Positions 15,960-24,503 of a stretch of DNA of 64,000 bases are shown here, in pieces. The notes beneath the pieces were generated by a model, which saw only the letters and a list, made by a program, of their open reading frames with translations, searched no databases and was not told where the DNA came from. Source of the stretch: Microbacterium jejuense (GTDB lineage: Bacteria > Actinomycetota > Actinomycetes > Actinomycetales > Microbacteriaceae); assembly GCF_019511665.1 (NCBI RefSeq), contig NZ_JAEUAW010000003.1:124001-188000 (forward strand), written 5' to 3'. A program made the position numbers and the translations under genes. How positions within the stretch are numbered: position 1 is the first letter of the stretch; the number at the start of each line of letters is the position of its first letter.

Positions 15960-17996
15960 TCAGGCCGCCACGGGTACGCCCGATTCGGCCTGCTCCAGCT
16001 CCTTGCGGGCGACGAAGCGCTTGAGGGCGATGACGGCGAACGCCGACACGATGGTGCCCGCAGCCAATGCCGCGACGAAGCCCCAGATCGGGTCGATCGC
16101 GAAGAAGACGAAGATGCCGCCGTGCGGGGCGAGCGACTGCACGCCGAACGCCATCGACAGTCCTCCGGTGACGGCGCCGCCGAGCATCGAGGCCGGGATG
16201 ACGCGCAGCGGATCGGCCGCGGCGAACGGGATCGCGCCCTCGCTGATGAACGCGGCACCCAGCAGCCATGCCGCCTTGCCGTTCTCGCGCTCCACCGGCG
16301 GGAACAGCGGGCGCGCGAGGACCGTCGAGGCGAGGGCCATCGCGAGCGGCGGCACCATGCCCGAGCACATCACCGCCGCCATGATGAGGTAGGGCGTCGG
16401 GTTCTCGGGCGAGCCGGCGGCGAGCCCGGCGGTGGCGAACGCGTACGCGACCTTGTTGACCGGTCCGCCGAGGTCGAAGCACATCATGAGTCCGAGGATG
16501 ATGCCGACCACCACGATGCCCGACGTGCCGGCGAGCTCGGTCAGCCACGCGTTGAGGCCGTCCATGAGTGCGGCGATCGGGCGGCCGAGGAACAGCACCA
16601 TCAGCCCCGACGCGACGATCGAGGCGAGCAGGGGGATGATCGCCACCGGCATGAGGCCACGCAGCCAGCGCGGCACCGACCATGTGCCGATCCACCAGGC
16701 GACGAAGCCGGCAAGGAGGCCGCCCACCATGCCGCCGATGAAGCCGGCGTTCATGAGCGCGGCGACGGCGCCCGCGACGAAACCGGGTGCGATGCCCGGG
16801 CGGTCGGCGATCGCGAAGGCGATGTAGCCCGCCAGCGCCGGGACCAGGAAGCCCATCGACGTGGAGCCGATCATGAAGGCGACCGATCCGAGGTACTGGC
16901 CGAGGCCGCCCGCCGGAAGGTCCCACAGCGAGTTCTGGAGGATGACGTCCTTCGCGTCCGCCGTGACGTCGTACCCGCCCAGCAGGAACCCGAGCGCGAT
17001 GAGCAGGCCGCCGCCCGCGACGAAGGGGATCATGTAGCTCACGCCGGTGAGCAGGATGCGCTGGATGCGGGCGCCCCACGACAGCTTCTCGGAGGGGGTG
17101 GATGCCGCAGCCGCCGCCTCACCGCCGACACGGGTCGCCGACGGGTCGTTCGCCGCGGCGACCGCTTCGGCGATCAGCTGCGCGGGCTGCTCGATGCCGC
17201 GCTTGACGCCCGAGCGCACGACCGGCTTGCCGGCGAACCGCTGCGGTTCGCGCACGTCGACGTCTGTCGCGAAGATGACCGCGTCGGCGCCGTCGATGAC
17301 CTCTCGTGGCAGCGCCTGGTAGCCGCTGGAGCCCTGGGGCTCGACGATCACGTCGACGCCTGCCTTCTTGCCCGCCGCCGTCAAGGCGTCGGCGGCCATG
17401 AAGGTGTGCGCGATCCCCGTGGCGCACGCCGTCACGGCGACGATGCGTGCGGGTCGGCCGCCGATGCTCGACACCTCGGCCGCGGGGGCCGCCGCCGCGG
17501 ACGCCGCGGCCCGCGGTGCGTCAGCGGGCCGGGATGCGGCATCCCCCTCCCCGATGGCGGCGCGCACGATGGCGACCACCTCGTCCTCGGTGGCGGCGGC
17601 ACGCAGGCCGGCGGTGAACTCCTCCTGCATGAGGCTGCGGGCGAGCTTCGACAGCACGGCGAGGTGGGCCTCTGCCGCATCGGCGGGCGCCGCGATGAGG
17701 AAGACGAGGTCGGCCGCACCGTCCGGCGCACCGAAGTCCACGCCCGGGTTCAGGCGGGCGAACGCGAGCGAGGGCGTCGTGACGGCGGAGCTCTTCGCGT
17801 GAGGGATGGCGATGCCCCCGGGAAGACCGGTCTCATCCTTCTGCTCACGGGCCCACGCGTCGGCGTAGAGCGCCTCGGCGTCGGTCGCGCGTCCCTGCGC
17901 GACGACGCGCTCGGCGAGCGAGCGGATGACGGCGGATTTGTCGGCGCCGAGGGCGGCGTCCAGGCTCACGAGGCCTGGGGCGATGGTGTCTGACAC
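15960..17996 (-). CDS. fruA: PTS fructose transporter, fused EIIABC
   Basis: This permease imports fructose and phosphorylates it to fructose 1-phosphate. The 678-residue protein carries three domains in order. EIIA spans about 1-150, with active His66 in GIAIPHAKSS. EIIB spans about 183-285, with active Cys191 in VTACATGIAHTF. EIIC is the membrane domain, about 310-665, with some ten helices including FMIGSTSMGFLVPALAGYIA and SEGAIPFAAADP. Ala/Pro linkers join the domains. The GTG start at 17996 follows a ggaggt ribosome-binding site. FruK downstream in the pathway is encoded directly upstream in the operon. Confidence 0.96.
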   Translation of the reverse strand: MSDTIAPGLVSLDAALGADKSAVIRSLAERVVAQGRATDAEALYADAWAREQKDETGLPGGIAIPHAKSSAVTTPSLAFARLNPGVDFGAPDGAADLVFLIAAPADAAEAHLAVLSKLARSLMQEEFTAGLRAAATEDEVVAIVRAAIGEGDAASRPADAPRAAASAAAAPAAEVSSIGGRPARIVAVTACATGIAHTFMAADALTAAGKKAGVDVIVEPQGSSGYQALPREVIDGADAVIFATDVDVREPQRFAGKPVVRSGVKRGIEQPAQLIAEAVAAANDPSATRVGGEAAAAASTPSEKLSWGARIQRILLTGVSYMIPFVAGGGLLIALGFLLGGYDVTADAKDVILQNSLWDLPAGGLGQYLGSVAFMIGSTSMGFLVPALAGYIAFAIADRPGIAPGFVAGAVAALMNAGFIGGMVGGLLAGFVAWWIGTWSVPRWLRGLMPVAIIPLLASIVASGLMVLFLGRPIAALMDGLNAWLTELAGTSGIVVVGIILGLMMCFDLGGPVNKVAYAFATAGLAAGSPENPTPYLIMAAVMCSGMVPPLAMALASTVLARPLFPPVERENGKAAWLLGAAFISEGAIPFAAADPLRVIPASMLGGAVTGGLSMAFGVQSLAPHGGIFVFFAIDPIWGFVAALAAGTIVSAFAVIALKRFVARKELEQAESGVPVAA

Positions 17997-18031
17997 GGTG
18001 ACCTCCAGTGGTCGGGAATCGAGCGGGAGTC

Positions 18032-18973
18032 TCAGGCGAGGCGGGTGACGGGGATGTCGCCGCCCGGCAGGTCGCGGGGCGTCGGCGCCTGGGTGCCGGG
18101 AAGGGATGCCGCCGCCGCCCCGTAGCGGACGGCCAGGCGCAGTCGCTCGTCGGCGTCCTCGCCCCGGGCATCGCCCAGGACGTAGCCGGCCAGCGAGCTG
18201 TCGCCTGCACCGACGGTGCTGACGACGCGGATAGGCGGTGGGACGGCTGCCCACGCGCCGTCGGCGTCGACCAGCAGCGCGCCGCGCGCCCCGAGGGTGA
18301 CCAGGGCGGCGCCCACGCGCCCGGGGACGAGAGCGCGCGCGACGTCGAGCGCCGTCCGCGCGTCCGCACCGGCCAGGTCCGCGCCGACCAGCTCGCCGAG
18401 CTCTTCGTCGTTGGGCTTGATGAGGTCGGGGCGACCATGTGCGACGACGGCCGCCAGCGCGGGACCGGACGTGTCGACGGCGATCAGGGGCGCGTGCGCG
18501 CCGTGCGCCGCGCGAACGGCGCCGATCACCCGCACGTAGAAGTCGTCGGGCACGCCGGGGGGCAGCGATCCGGCCAGCACGAGCCACGTGGCCCCGGCCG
18601 CGGCGACGACCGTGGCGTCGACGACGGCCGAGATCTCGTCGGTCGACAGACGCGCACCCGGCAGGTTGAGCTTCGTGGTGATGCCGGCGGGGTCGGTGAT
18701 GGCGAGGTTCGCGCGCACGTGGCCGGCGACCGGCACGCGGTGGGCGTCGAGGCCGCTCCCCCGCAGCGCCGTGTCGAACGGATCGTCGATCGCCAGCGGC
18801 AGCACCGCGACGCACGGCTCGCCGGCGGCGGCGATCGCGCGCGCGACGTTGATGCCCTTGCCGCCGGCATCCTCTCGGGCGGACCGGGCGGCCTGCACAT
18901 CGCCCACCTGCAGCGGCGCGGCCAGCGTGACCGTCCGGTCGAGCGAAGGATTGGCCGTGAGCGTGACGATCAT
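18032..18973 (-). CDS. fruK: 1-phosphofructokinase
   Basis: FruK phosphorylates fructose 1-phosphate, made by the FruA permease, to fructose 1,6-bisphosphate. The 313-residue PfkB-family kinase starts MIVTLTANPSLDRT, has the substrate motif GGKGINVARA (about 38-47) and the ATP/anion-hole signature TVGAGDSSLAGYVLG with the catalytic Asp. Its start overlaps the fruR stop by ATGA, and fruA begins 35 bp after it. Length and motifs are ordinary for the family, making the assignment firm together with the operon context. Confidence 0.95.
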   Translation of the reverse strand: MIVTLTANPSLDRTVTLAAPLQVGDVQAARSAREDAGGKGINVARAIAAAGEPCVAVLPLAIDDPFDTALRGSGLDAHRVPVAGHVRANLAITDPAGITTKLNLPGARLSTDEISAVVDATVVAAAGATWLVLAGSLPPGVPDDFYVRVIGAVRAAHGAHAPLIAVDTSGPALAAVVAHGRPDLIKPNDEELGELVGADLAGADARTALDVARALVPGRVGAALVTLGARGALLVDADGAWAAVPPPIRVVSTVGAGDSSLAGYVLGDARGEDADERLRLAVRYGAAAASLPGTQAPTPRDLPGGDIPVTRLA

Positions 18974-19749
18974 GAGAGCCAGACCTCCACATCGGCGTCC
19001 GCGAGCGCCGACGCGAGCTCGGCGTCGGGAGCCGCGTCGGTGACGAGCACGTCGATCGCCTCGAGCGGGGCGAAGCCGACGAGCAGCTCGGCGCCGAACT
19101 TCTCGGCGTCCGCCACCACGACGACCCGGCGGGCTGCCGCGACGATCGCGCGCTTGACGGCGGCCTCATCGGGGTCGGGCGTGCTGAGACCGAACGCGGC
19201 CGACAGGCCGTTGGCGCCGATGAACGCGACGTCCGGCCGCAGCGTCCCGATCGTCCGCACGGTGTCGGCGCCGACGGCTGCCGCGGTGAGGCCGCGCACG
19301 CGACCGCCGATGAGCGACAGCGACGCACCCGGGACGGCGGCCAGGGCGTGGCCGAGCGTCAGGGAGTGGGTCACGACCTCGATGCGCTCGGTGACGAGCC
19401 GCGGCGCGAGCGCGGTGGCGACGGCCGCGGTCGTGGTGCCCGCGTCGAGGAACACGGAGCCGCTGAAGTCCGCTCCCAGCGCGTCGAGCGCACGGGCGCC
19501 GATGGCGGCCTTCGCCCCACCGTGGTGCTCCAGCCGCTCGGCGAGCGACGGCTCGCGCGTGCTGGCGCGTTCGCGACCGACGGCGCCGCCGTGCACGCGA
19601 CGCAGAGCGCCGACCGACTCGAGGTGGTCGAGGTCGCGCCGGATCGTCTCGGTCGTCACGTCGAAGCGGTCTGCCAGCTCCACGACGCTGACGCGTCCCT
19701 GCGCAGCCAGCAGGAGCTCGATCTGCTCCTGGCGCTCCGTTGCGTACAT
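18970..19749 (-). CDS. fruR: DeoR-family transcriptional regulator of the fructose operon
   Basis: This is a 259-residue DeoR-type repressor. The N-terminal helix-turn-helix is at about 18-55 (VVELADRFDVTTETIRRDLDHLE), ending in the HGGA hinge. The C-terminal sugar-phosphate sensor domain has FLDAGTTTAAVATAL, THSLTLGHAL and FIGANGLSAAFGLSTPD. It heads the fruR-fruK-fruA-ptsH operon and probably responds to fructose 1-phosphate, as in related actinobacteria. The frame is open upstream, but the ATG at 19749 with gggagga upstream gives the family start MYATERQEQIELLL. Confidence 0.92.
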   Translation of the reverse strand: MYATERQEQIELLLAAQGRVSVVELADRFDVTTETIRRDLDHLESVGALRRVHGGAVGRERASTREPSLAERLEHHGGAKAAIGARALDALGADFSGSVFLDAGTTTAAVATALAPRLVTERIEVVTHSLTLGHALAAVPGASLSLIGGRVRGLTAAAVGADTVRTIGTLRPDVAFIGANGLSAAFGLSTPDPDEAAVKRAIVAAARRVVVVADAEKFGAELLVGFAPLEAIDVLVTDAAPDAELASALADADVEVWLS

Positions 19750-19770
19750 CTGCGAATCCTCCCGTGGATT

Positions 19771-19805
19771 CCCACACAGTACAACATGTTCCAACACAAA
19801 CACAA
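19771..19805 (-). promoter_or_regulatory. Promoter and probable FruR operator of the fructose operon
   Basis: On the minus strand a TTGTGT (19805-19800) and a TACTGT (19781-19776) sit 18 bases apart as -35 and -10. The same stretch has repeated TTGTGTT units, a second GTGTTGG and the 8-bp palindrome AACATGTT (19783-19790). It is distinctly AT-rich against its surroundings. Repeats overlapping the promoter of an operon led by its own DeoR gene suggest autoregulation. Confidence 0.55.
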
Positions 19806-19828
19806 GCCCGCGCGGGTGACCGACGGAG

Positions 19829-19834
19829 TAGGTT
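19829..19834 (+). promoter_or_regulatory. -10 box for the phosphotransferase gene
   Basis: TAGGTT followed by 6 bases and GTG at 19841 fits the leaderless pattern. The upstream DNA is shared with the divergent fruR promoter. Confidence 0.4.
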
Positions 19835-19840
19835 CGAACG

Positions 19841-20767
19841 GTGCCCGACAAGCCCGCCGCCGAACTCACCATCGACGCCGAGCTCGTGCGCGCTCTCGTC
19901 GTCGCACAGGCCACGGCCCGGATCCCCGATGCCGCGGACCTCCCGCTGGTCAAGGTGGCCGAGGGCTGGGACAGCGAGGTCTGGCGCCTCGGCGACGACC
20001 TCGCGGTGCGACTCCCCCGCCGTGAGCTGGCCGCGCCGCTCGTGCTCAACGAGCAGCGGGTGCTCCCAGGCTTCGCCCGGCGCCTCGCACCGCTCGGCGT
20101 CCGCGTTCCCGAGCCGATCGTCTGCGGCGTCCCGGCGGACGACTACCCGTGGGCGTGGTCGGTCGTCCCGTGGATCGAGGGTGACCGCGGGCTGGACGTG
20201 CCGCGTCCCGACCGCGGCGGCTGGGCCGAGACACTGGCTGCAGCGCTCGTGGCGCTGCATGTCGACGCCCCCGCCGGCTACCCCGTGAACCCCGTCCGCG
20301 GGGTGCCCCTCGCCACGCGCGATGCGGCGTTCACCGATCGCCTCGCCGCGCTGAAGGTGGCCGGGACGCTGGACTCGGCGACCGCGACCGCTCTCGAAGC
20401 AGCCTGGCGCAGGGGCGTGGCGGCGTCACCGTGGGGCCGTCCGCCGGTCTGGATCCACGGCGACCTCCACCCCGGCAACCTCGTCTCGCACGACGGGGCG
20501 CTCACCGGCATCATCGACTTCGGCGATGTGACGGCCGGTGATCCCGCGTACGACCTCGGCATCGCGTGGCTGGCCTTCGACTCATCGGCGCGTGGTCGCT
20601 TCATCGCCGCGACCGGCGACCGCTACGACCCTGCCACGTGGCGCCGGGCGCACGCGTGGGCCGCGGCGGTCGTGCTCATCCTCCTCGTCCACAGCGACGA
20701 CAACCCGGACTACTTCGCGTTGGCGAGGGATGCCGCCACCCAGGTGCTCGCCGACGCGCCGGCGTGA
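19841..20767 (+). CDS. Aminoglycoside phosphotransferase (APH) family kinase
   Basis: This 308-residue protein-kinase-fold phosphotransferase has the catalytic loop WIHGDLHPGNLV and the metal motif TGIIDFGDVTAGDPAYDL, with a nucleotide-binding N-lobe around VAEGWDSEVWRLGDDLAVRLP. Such enzymes phosphorylate small molecules: antibiotics, sugars, choline or homoserine. There is no resistance-gene context (no mobile elements, codon use like its neighbours), so a housekeeping or metabolite kinase is more likely than acquired resistance. It is divergent from fruR and convergent with the MFS gene, 13 bp apart. The substrate is unknown. Confidence 0.83.
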   Translation: MPDKPAAELTIDAELVRALVVAQATARIPDAADLPLVKVAEGWDSEVWRLGDDLAVRLPRRELAAPLVLNEQRVLPGFARRLAPLGVRVPEPIVCGVPADDYPWAWSVVPWIEGDRGLDVPRPDRGGWAETLAAALVALHVDAPAGYPVNPVRGVPLATRDAAFTDRLAALKVAGTLDSATATALEAAWRRGVAASPWGRPPVWIHGDLHPGNLVSHDGALTGIIDFGDVTAGDPAYDLGIAWLAFDSSARGRFIAATGDRYDPATWRRAHAWAAAVVLILLVHSDDNPDYFALARDAATQVLADAPA

Positions 20768-20780
20768 CGGCATCCATCGA

Positions 20781-22433
20781 TCACGGATCTGCGCGGGCCG
20801 GGTCGTCGACCATCTCGGGATCGACGGGGATCTCGCCTGGTCGGTAGCGCGGCAGGCGCGAGGCGGGCATCGCCGCGACGAGGCTGATGCCGGCGAGGAT
20901 CAGGAATCCGAGCTTGAGCGTGCGCAGCCGCTCCTCCTCGTTGAGCGCGATCGCGGCGTCGATCTGCGCCGCGTCGGCGTCTGTGCGCTCGAGGACGGCG
21001 CGCAGCTCGTCGTTGCTCACGAAGTTCACCTGGTCGAGGTCGACCTGGGCGACGAGCTCCGGCGGCAGGTCAGGATGGTCGGCGACCGCGTTGCCCACCC
21101 CGATGCTGAGGGTCGTGACGAGCACGGCGCCCATCACCGCCGTGCCGACAGCCGAGGCGAGGTTCTGCGTCGTACCGCGGATCGACCCGACATCACCCGC
21201 GAGGCTCTTCGGCGCGGAGGTCACGAGGACGTTGAACACCAGGGTCACGAGGGCTCCCTGCCCGATGCCGAACACGATGAGCCCGACGATCGTCGGGAGG
21301 GTCTCCCAGTTGTTGGTGACCACCACCGACAGCCACACCAGCGCGAGCGTGGTCAGCCCGAACGAGAAGAGACCGATCGTCCGCGGCGAGTAGCTGCGGT
21401 AGAACCGCACGATGAGGGTCGCCGTGACGAACACGGTGAGGTTGAACGGCATCATCGCGAGCGACGTGTCGAACGGCGTGCGCCCCTGCACCACCTGGAT
21501 GTAGGTGGGCACCGTGAAGTTCACCGCCGCCTCCATCGCCACGATGATGAACATCGCGTACACCGCGGCGCGTTCGCGGCTGTGCCCCAGCACCGACAGG
21601 TCGACGAGGGGCTGGAGCCCGCGCCGCATGCGGCGACGGGTCCACACGAAGAACAGCTGCCCGAACACGACGCCGAGCACCACCAGGATCGGAGCGGGCG
21701 ACATGCCGACGACCGAGAACGGCGCGCCCTCGCGCGCCTCGAGGATGCCCCACGCGTTGAGGTTGTTGAAGCCCAGGGTGAGCAGCACGATCGCCACGCC
21801 GATGAGCGCCGATGCGACGAGGTCGATCTTGACTGAGGGATTGCCGCGGTCGGAGCGCAGCCGGAAGCTCAGGATGAACACGACGACGGCCAGACCCAGC
21901 GTGATCGCGAAGATCGGCCGCCAGCCCACGAGCGTGCCGAGCGTGCCGCCGATGAGGAACGCGCTCACGCCCGAGAAGGCCCGGGCCGAGCCCAGCGAGC
22001 CGACCGCCGTCGCCTGCTGGCCGCCCTGGTAGTTCTCGGCGATGAGGGCGACCAGCGACGGCACGATGATGGCCGCCGCCGCGCCGGCGAGCACCTGGCC
22101 CGCGATGGCCCAGCCCATCGTCTGGGCGAGGATCATCATGAGCGAGGACGCGCCGAACACCACGATCACGACACGGAAGATGCGCACCCAGCCGACCCGC
22201 TGGCCGAGCTTGGCCCCCGTCATCACCAGCGCCGCGACGGCGAGCCCGTAGACGACGATCGTGGTGCTCGCGACCGTCGGCGGCACGCCGAAGTCCTCCA
22301 CGAACCCGCCCAGCGAGATGGGCAGCGCCGACACGTTGAACGACATGAGCACCTGGGCGAGGAAGAGGCCGATCATCGGCACCCAGGAGCGCTTCTCGAC
22401 ATCGGTCGGCGGCATCCGCTCGTCAACGGTCAT
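20781..22433 (-). CDS. MFS transporter, 14-helix DHA2-like drug/metabolite exporter
   Basis: This 550-residue major facilitator has about 14 transmembrane helices. Motif A (GAKLGQRVGW) lies after helix 2 and an antiporter-like motif lies in helix 5, as in EmrB/QacA-type proton antiporters. A C-terminal soluble insert (about residues 465-515, Asp/Glu-rich) precedes the last helix. The frame is open far upstream through glsA, but the ATG at 22433 overlaps the glsA stop by ATGA and starts MTVDERMPPTDVEKRSW. Cotranscription with glutaminase and an upstream TetR gene suggests joint regulation; the substrate is unknown. Confidence 0.87.
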   Translation of the reverse strand: MTVDERMPPTDVEKRSWVPMIGLFLAQVLMSFNVSALPISLGGFVEDFGVPPTVASTTIVVYGLAVAALVMTGAKLGQRVGWVRIFRVVIVVFGASSLMMILAQTMGWAIAGQVLAGAAAAIIVPSLVALIAENYQGGQQATAVGSLGSARAFSGVSAFLIGGTLGTLVGWRPIFAITLGLAVVVFILSFRLRSDRGNPSVKIDLVASALIGVAIVLLTLGFNNLNAWGILEAREGAPFSVVGMSPAPILVVLGVVFGQLFFVWTRRRMRRGLQPLVDLSVLGHSRERAAVYAMFIIVAMEAAVNFTVPTYIQVVQGRTPFDTSLAMMPFNLTVFVTATLIVRFYRSYSPRTIGLFSFGLTTLALVWLSVVVTNNWETLPTIVGLIVFGIGQGALVTLVFNVLVTSAPKSLAGDVGSIRGTTQNLASAVGTAVMGAVLVTTLSIGVGNAVADHPDLPPELVAQVDLDQVNFVSNDELRAVLERTDADAAQIDAAIALNEEERLRTLKLGFLILAGISLVAAMPASRLPRYRPGEIPVDPEMVDDPARADP

Positions 22434-23449
22434 GAGGCATCTCCGTTCGATGAGGTCGCCCAGCGGGCGGAGGCGAAGAGATTCAGGCCGAGCGCGCGCG
22501 ACAGGTAGGCGCACGCGCGCTGGCCGCGGACGCTGTTGCCCGCGGCGTCGAGCCGCGGCGAGAAGGCCCCGACGGCGCCCTTGCCGGGCGAGACGGCGAC
22601 GATGCCGCCGGAGACCCCGGACTTCGCCGGCAGCCCGATCTCGAACAGCCATTCGCCCGATCGCTCGTACATCCCGCACGAGGCCAGCACGGCCAGCGTG
22701 TCGCGGCAGACCTCGGCCGGCACGACCTGCTCCCCCGTCAGCGGGTTCACCCCGCCGTCGGCGAGCGTCGCACCCATGACGGCGAGGTCGTGCGCGTCGA
22801 CGGCGAGCGCGCACTGCCGGGTGTAGACGTCGACGGTCTCGTCGGCGTCGGCATCGAGGCGGCCGTAGCTGTGGAGCAGCTGTGCGATCGCACGATTGCG
22901 GTGATTGGTCTCGGACTCCGAGCGGTAGACCTCGTCGTCGAGTTCGAGGGGTCGCCCCGCGAAGCGCGACAGCCCGTCGCACACCACGGCCCACCGCTCG
23001 TCGGACGTCGCCGCCGGCAGCAGGGCGGTGGTGGCGATGGCTCCGGGGTTGACCATGGGGTTCATCGGGCTCCCGGCGTTGAGCTCCACGGCGATGACGG
23101 AGTTGAAGGCCAGCCCGGTGTTGTTGACGCCGACGCGCTCGTGGACGCGCTCGTGACCGATCGCCTGGCACGCCAGCGCGAACACGAACGCCTTCGAGAT
23201 GGACTGGATGGTGAAGGGGATGCCGGTGTCCCCGGCCTCGTGGACGCCGCCGTCCACCCCGACGACGCTGAGCCCGAACCAGGAGGGGTCGGCCTGCCCG
23301 AGGACCGGGATGTAGTCGGCGACGACGCCGGAGTCGTCCGACGCGTACCGCGCGTGCGCGGCCGTCACCAGCTCGTCGACGCGACGACCCGGCGGCAGCG
23401 CTCCCGTGGAGGACTGCTGCGCGACATCCAGGACATCGGATTCGAACAC
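22430..23449 (-). CDS. glsA: Glutaminase A
   Basis: GlsA hydrolyses L-glutamine to glutamate and ammonia. The 339-residue serine-dependent beta-lactamase-fold enzyme shows the catalytic SxxK in QSISKAF and the GVNNTGLAFNS and NPMVNPGAIATT substrate loops. TNHRNRAIAQLL and the YTRQCAL tyrosine follow. GLPAKSGVSGGIVAVSPGKG completes the set. No STAS or cNMP-binding extension is present, so it is the short form. Its stop overlaps the MFS start, which is an unusual neighbour; an amino-acid or ammonium-linked transport role is possible but unproven. Confidence 0.94.
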   Translation of the reverse strand: MFESDVLDVAQQSSTGALPPGRRVDELVTAAHARYASDDSGVVADYIPVLGQADPSWFGLSVVGVDGGVHEAGDTGIPFTIQSISKAFVFALACQAIGHERVHERVGVNNTGLAFNSVIAVELNAGSPMNPMVNPGAIATTALLPAATSDERWAVVCDGLSRFAGRPLELDDEVYRSESETNHRNRAIAQLLHSYGRLDADADETVDVYTRQCALAVDAHDLAVMGATLADGGVNPLTGEQVVPAEVCRDTLAVLASCGMYERSGEWLFEIGLPAKSGVSGGIVAVSPGKGAVGAFSPRLDAAGNSVRGQRACAYLSRALGLNLFASARWATSSNGDAS

Positions 23450-23540
23450 GGAGCCCCCTCAGATCGTCGGTGCCCCCCTCTGCACGATATCGCCGGCCTG
23501 ACGAGAGCGTGCACGACGCGCGGCATGTGGCGGAGCCGGT

Positions 23541-24164
23541 TCAGCGCCGCCCGTACGCGGCGAGGAACACGCGTGCTCCCTCGCGCGCGTGCGCCCGCAC
23601 CTTCGCCGGCTGGGCGGTCTTCGCACCCAGCATCCTGCGATCCATCTCGGCCCCCATCACCAGGAACGCGAAGTGCTCCGCCGCGAGCGTCGGCGAGCCG
23701 ATCACGAGCAGGCCGCGATCGGCCAGGCGGGCGAACGCGGCGGAGAGCGCCCGCAGCACCGTCTCCGGTGCTCGCCGGCGATACTGCGCGACGAGGTCGG
23801 GGAATCGGGCCGCTTCTCCGACGAGCAGCCGGCGCAGGGGCAGCACCGGACCGAGCAGGACATCCTCGGCAAGACGCTCGGCCAGCCGCGGCAGCTCCCG
23901 CTCCACATCCTCGAGTCCCTCGATGGCCTCGGTCAGCAGCTGCGCGAACTGCTCGGCGGTGGCGATCGACCTGCCGAGAGTGGCCCGGAAGAGCGCCTCC
24001 TTCTCGCCGTAGATGTTGTACACCGTGCGCTTGGCCACACCCGCCCGCTCGGCGACGAGCTCCACGCTCACCCCGTCGTAGCCGAACTCCAGGAACGCCT
24101 CGAGGGCTGCGTCCAGGATCAGCGCGCGCGAGCGCGCGATCCGGGGGTCTTCTGGCCGACTCAT
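23541..24164 (-). CDS. TetR-family transcriptional regulator
   Basis: This 207-residue repressor has an N-terminal TetR HTH (about 13-58: ILDAALEAFLEFGYDGVSVE, then LVAERAGVAKRTVYNIYGEKEALF). The helical C-terminal ligand-binding domain resembles the TetR_C AcrR type. It lies 91 bp upstream of glsA-MFS on the same strand and probably controls itself and these genes. A 13-bp direct repeat at 24209-24240 abuts its -10 box. Start ATG at 24164 with an aggagggg ribosome-binding site. The ligand is unknown. Confidence 0.88.
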   Translation of the reverse strand: MSRPEDPRIARSRALILDAALEAFLEFGYDGVSVELVAERAGVAKRTVYNIYGEKEALFRATLGRSIATAEQFAQLLTEAIEGLEDVERELPRLAERLAEDVLLGPVLPLRRLLVGEAARFPDLVAQYRRRAPETVLRALSAAFARLADRGLLVIGSPTLAAEHFAFLVMGAEMDRRMLGAKTAQPAKVRAHAREGARVFLAAYGRR

Positions 24165-24203
24165 CGTGCGTCCCCTCCTGCGGCGTGCCGCGTCAGGGAT
24201 CTG

Positions 24204-24240
24204 ACTCTACCGACGAGTGCATATTTCACCGAGGAGTGCA
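24204..24240 (-). promoter_or_regulatory. tetR promoter with direct-repeat operator candidate
   Basis: The minus-strand -10 box TAGAGT (24209-24204) is preceded by two near-identical 13-bp copies, ACCGACGAGTGCA (24209-24221, plus strand) and ACCGAGGAGTGCA (24228-24240). Their starts are 19 bp apart, flanking an AT-rich TATTTC. They cover the expected -35 region, suggesting a repressor site. Confidence 0.5.
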
Positions 24241-24330
24241 GAAGAACGGTGATGTCGACGGAATCGGCCGGCACGACGCCGGGCGCGACGGTGACCCGTA
24301 GCGTGGGTCACCTCCAGGCAGAAACGACGA

Positions 24331-24352
24331 AACCCCCGATGATTCGGGGGTT
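24331..24352 (-). terminator. Terminator after tRNA-Gln
   Basis: A 9-bp stem (AACCCCCGA, 4-base loop, complement) is followed on the minus strand by TTTCGTCGTTT. It lies 10 bases after the tRNA-Gln 3' end. Confidence 0.75.
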
Positions 24353-24361
24353 GTCATCTTG

Positions 24362-24433
24362 CTGGGGTACCTGGACTCGAACCAAGAACAACTGAACCAG
24401 AATCAGCCGTGTTGCCAATTACACCATACCCCA
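24362..24433 (-). tRNA. tRNA-Gln (CTG)
   Basis: The 72-nt cloverleaf on the minus strand has acceptor stem TGGGGTA/TACCCCA with discriminator G. The anticodon stem CTGA/TCAG holds the loop TTCTGGT, giving anticodon CTG. The T-arm is CTTGG-TTCGAGT-CCAGG, with a G-T wobble. CCA is not encoded. It lies 70 bp downstream of gltX on the same strand. Confidence 0.94.
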
Positions 24434-24503
24434 AGGCGTTTCCGCCGAAGCGGTGCCGAGGAACGAGTCTACGTCACTGCGGCACCTGCTCCAAACCGGG
24501 GCG

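Noticed and set aside
19841..20767. Acquired aminoglycoside-resistance gene
   Set aside because: No mobile elements and codon use like its neighbours; only the general APH fold is supported.
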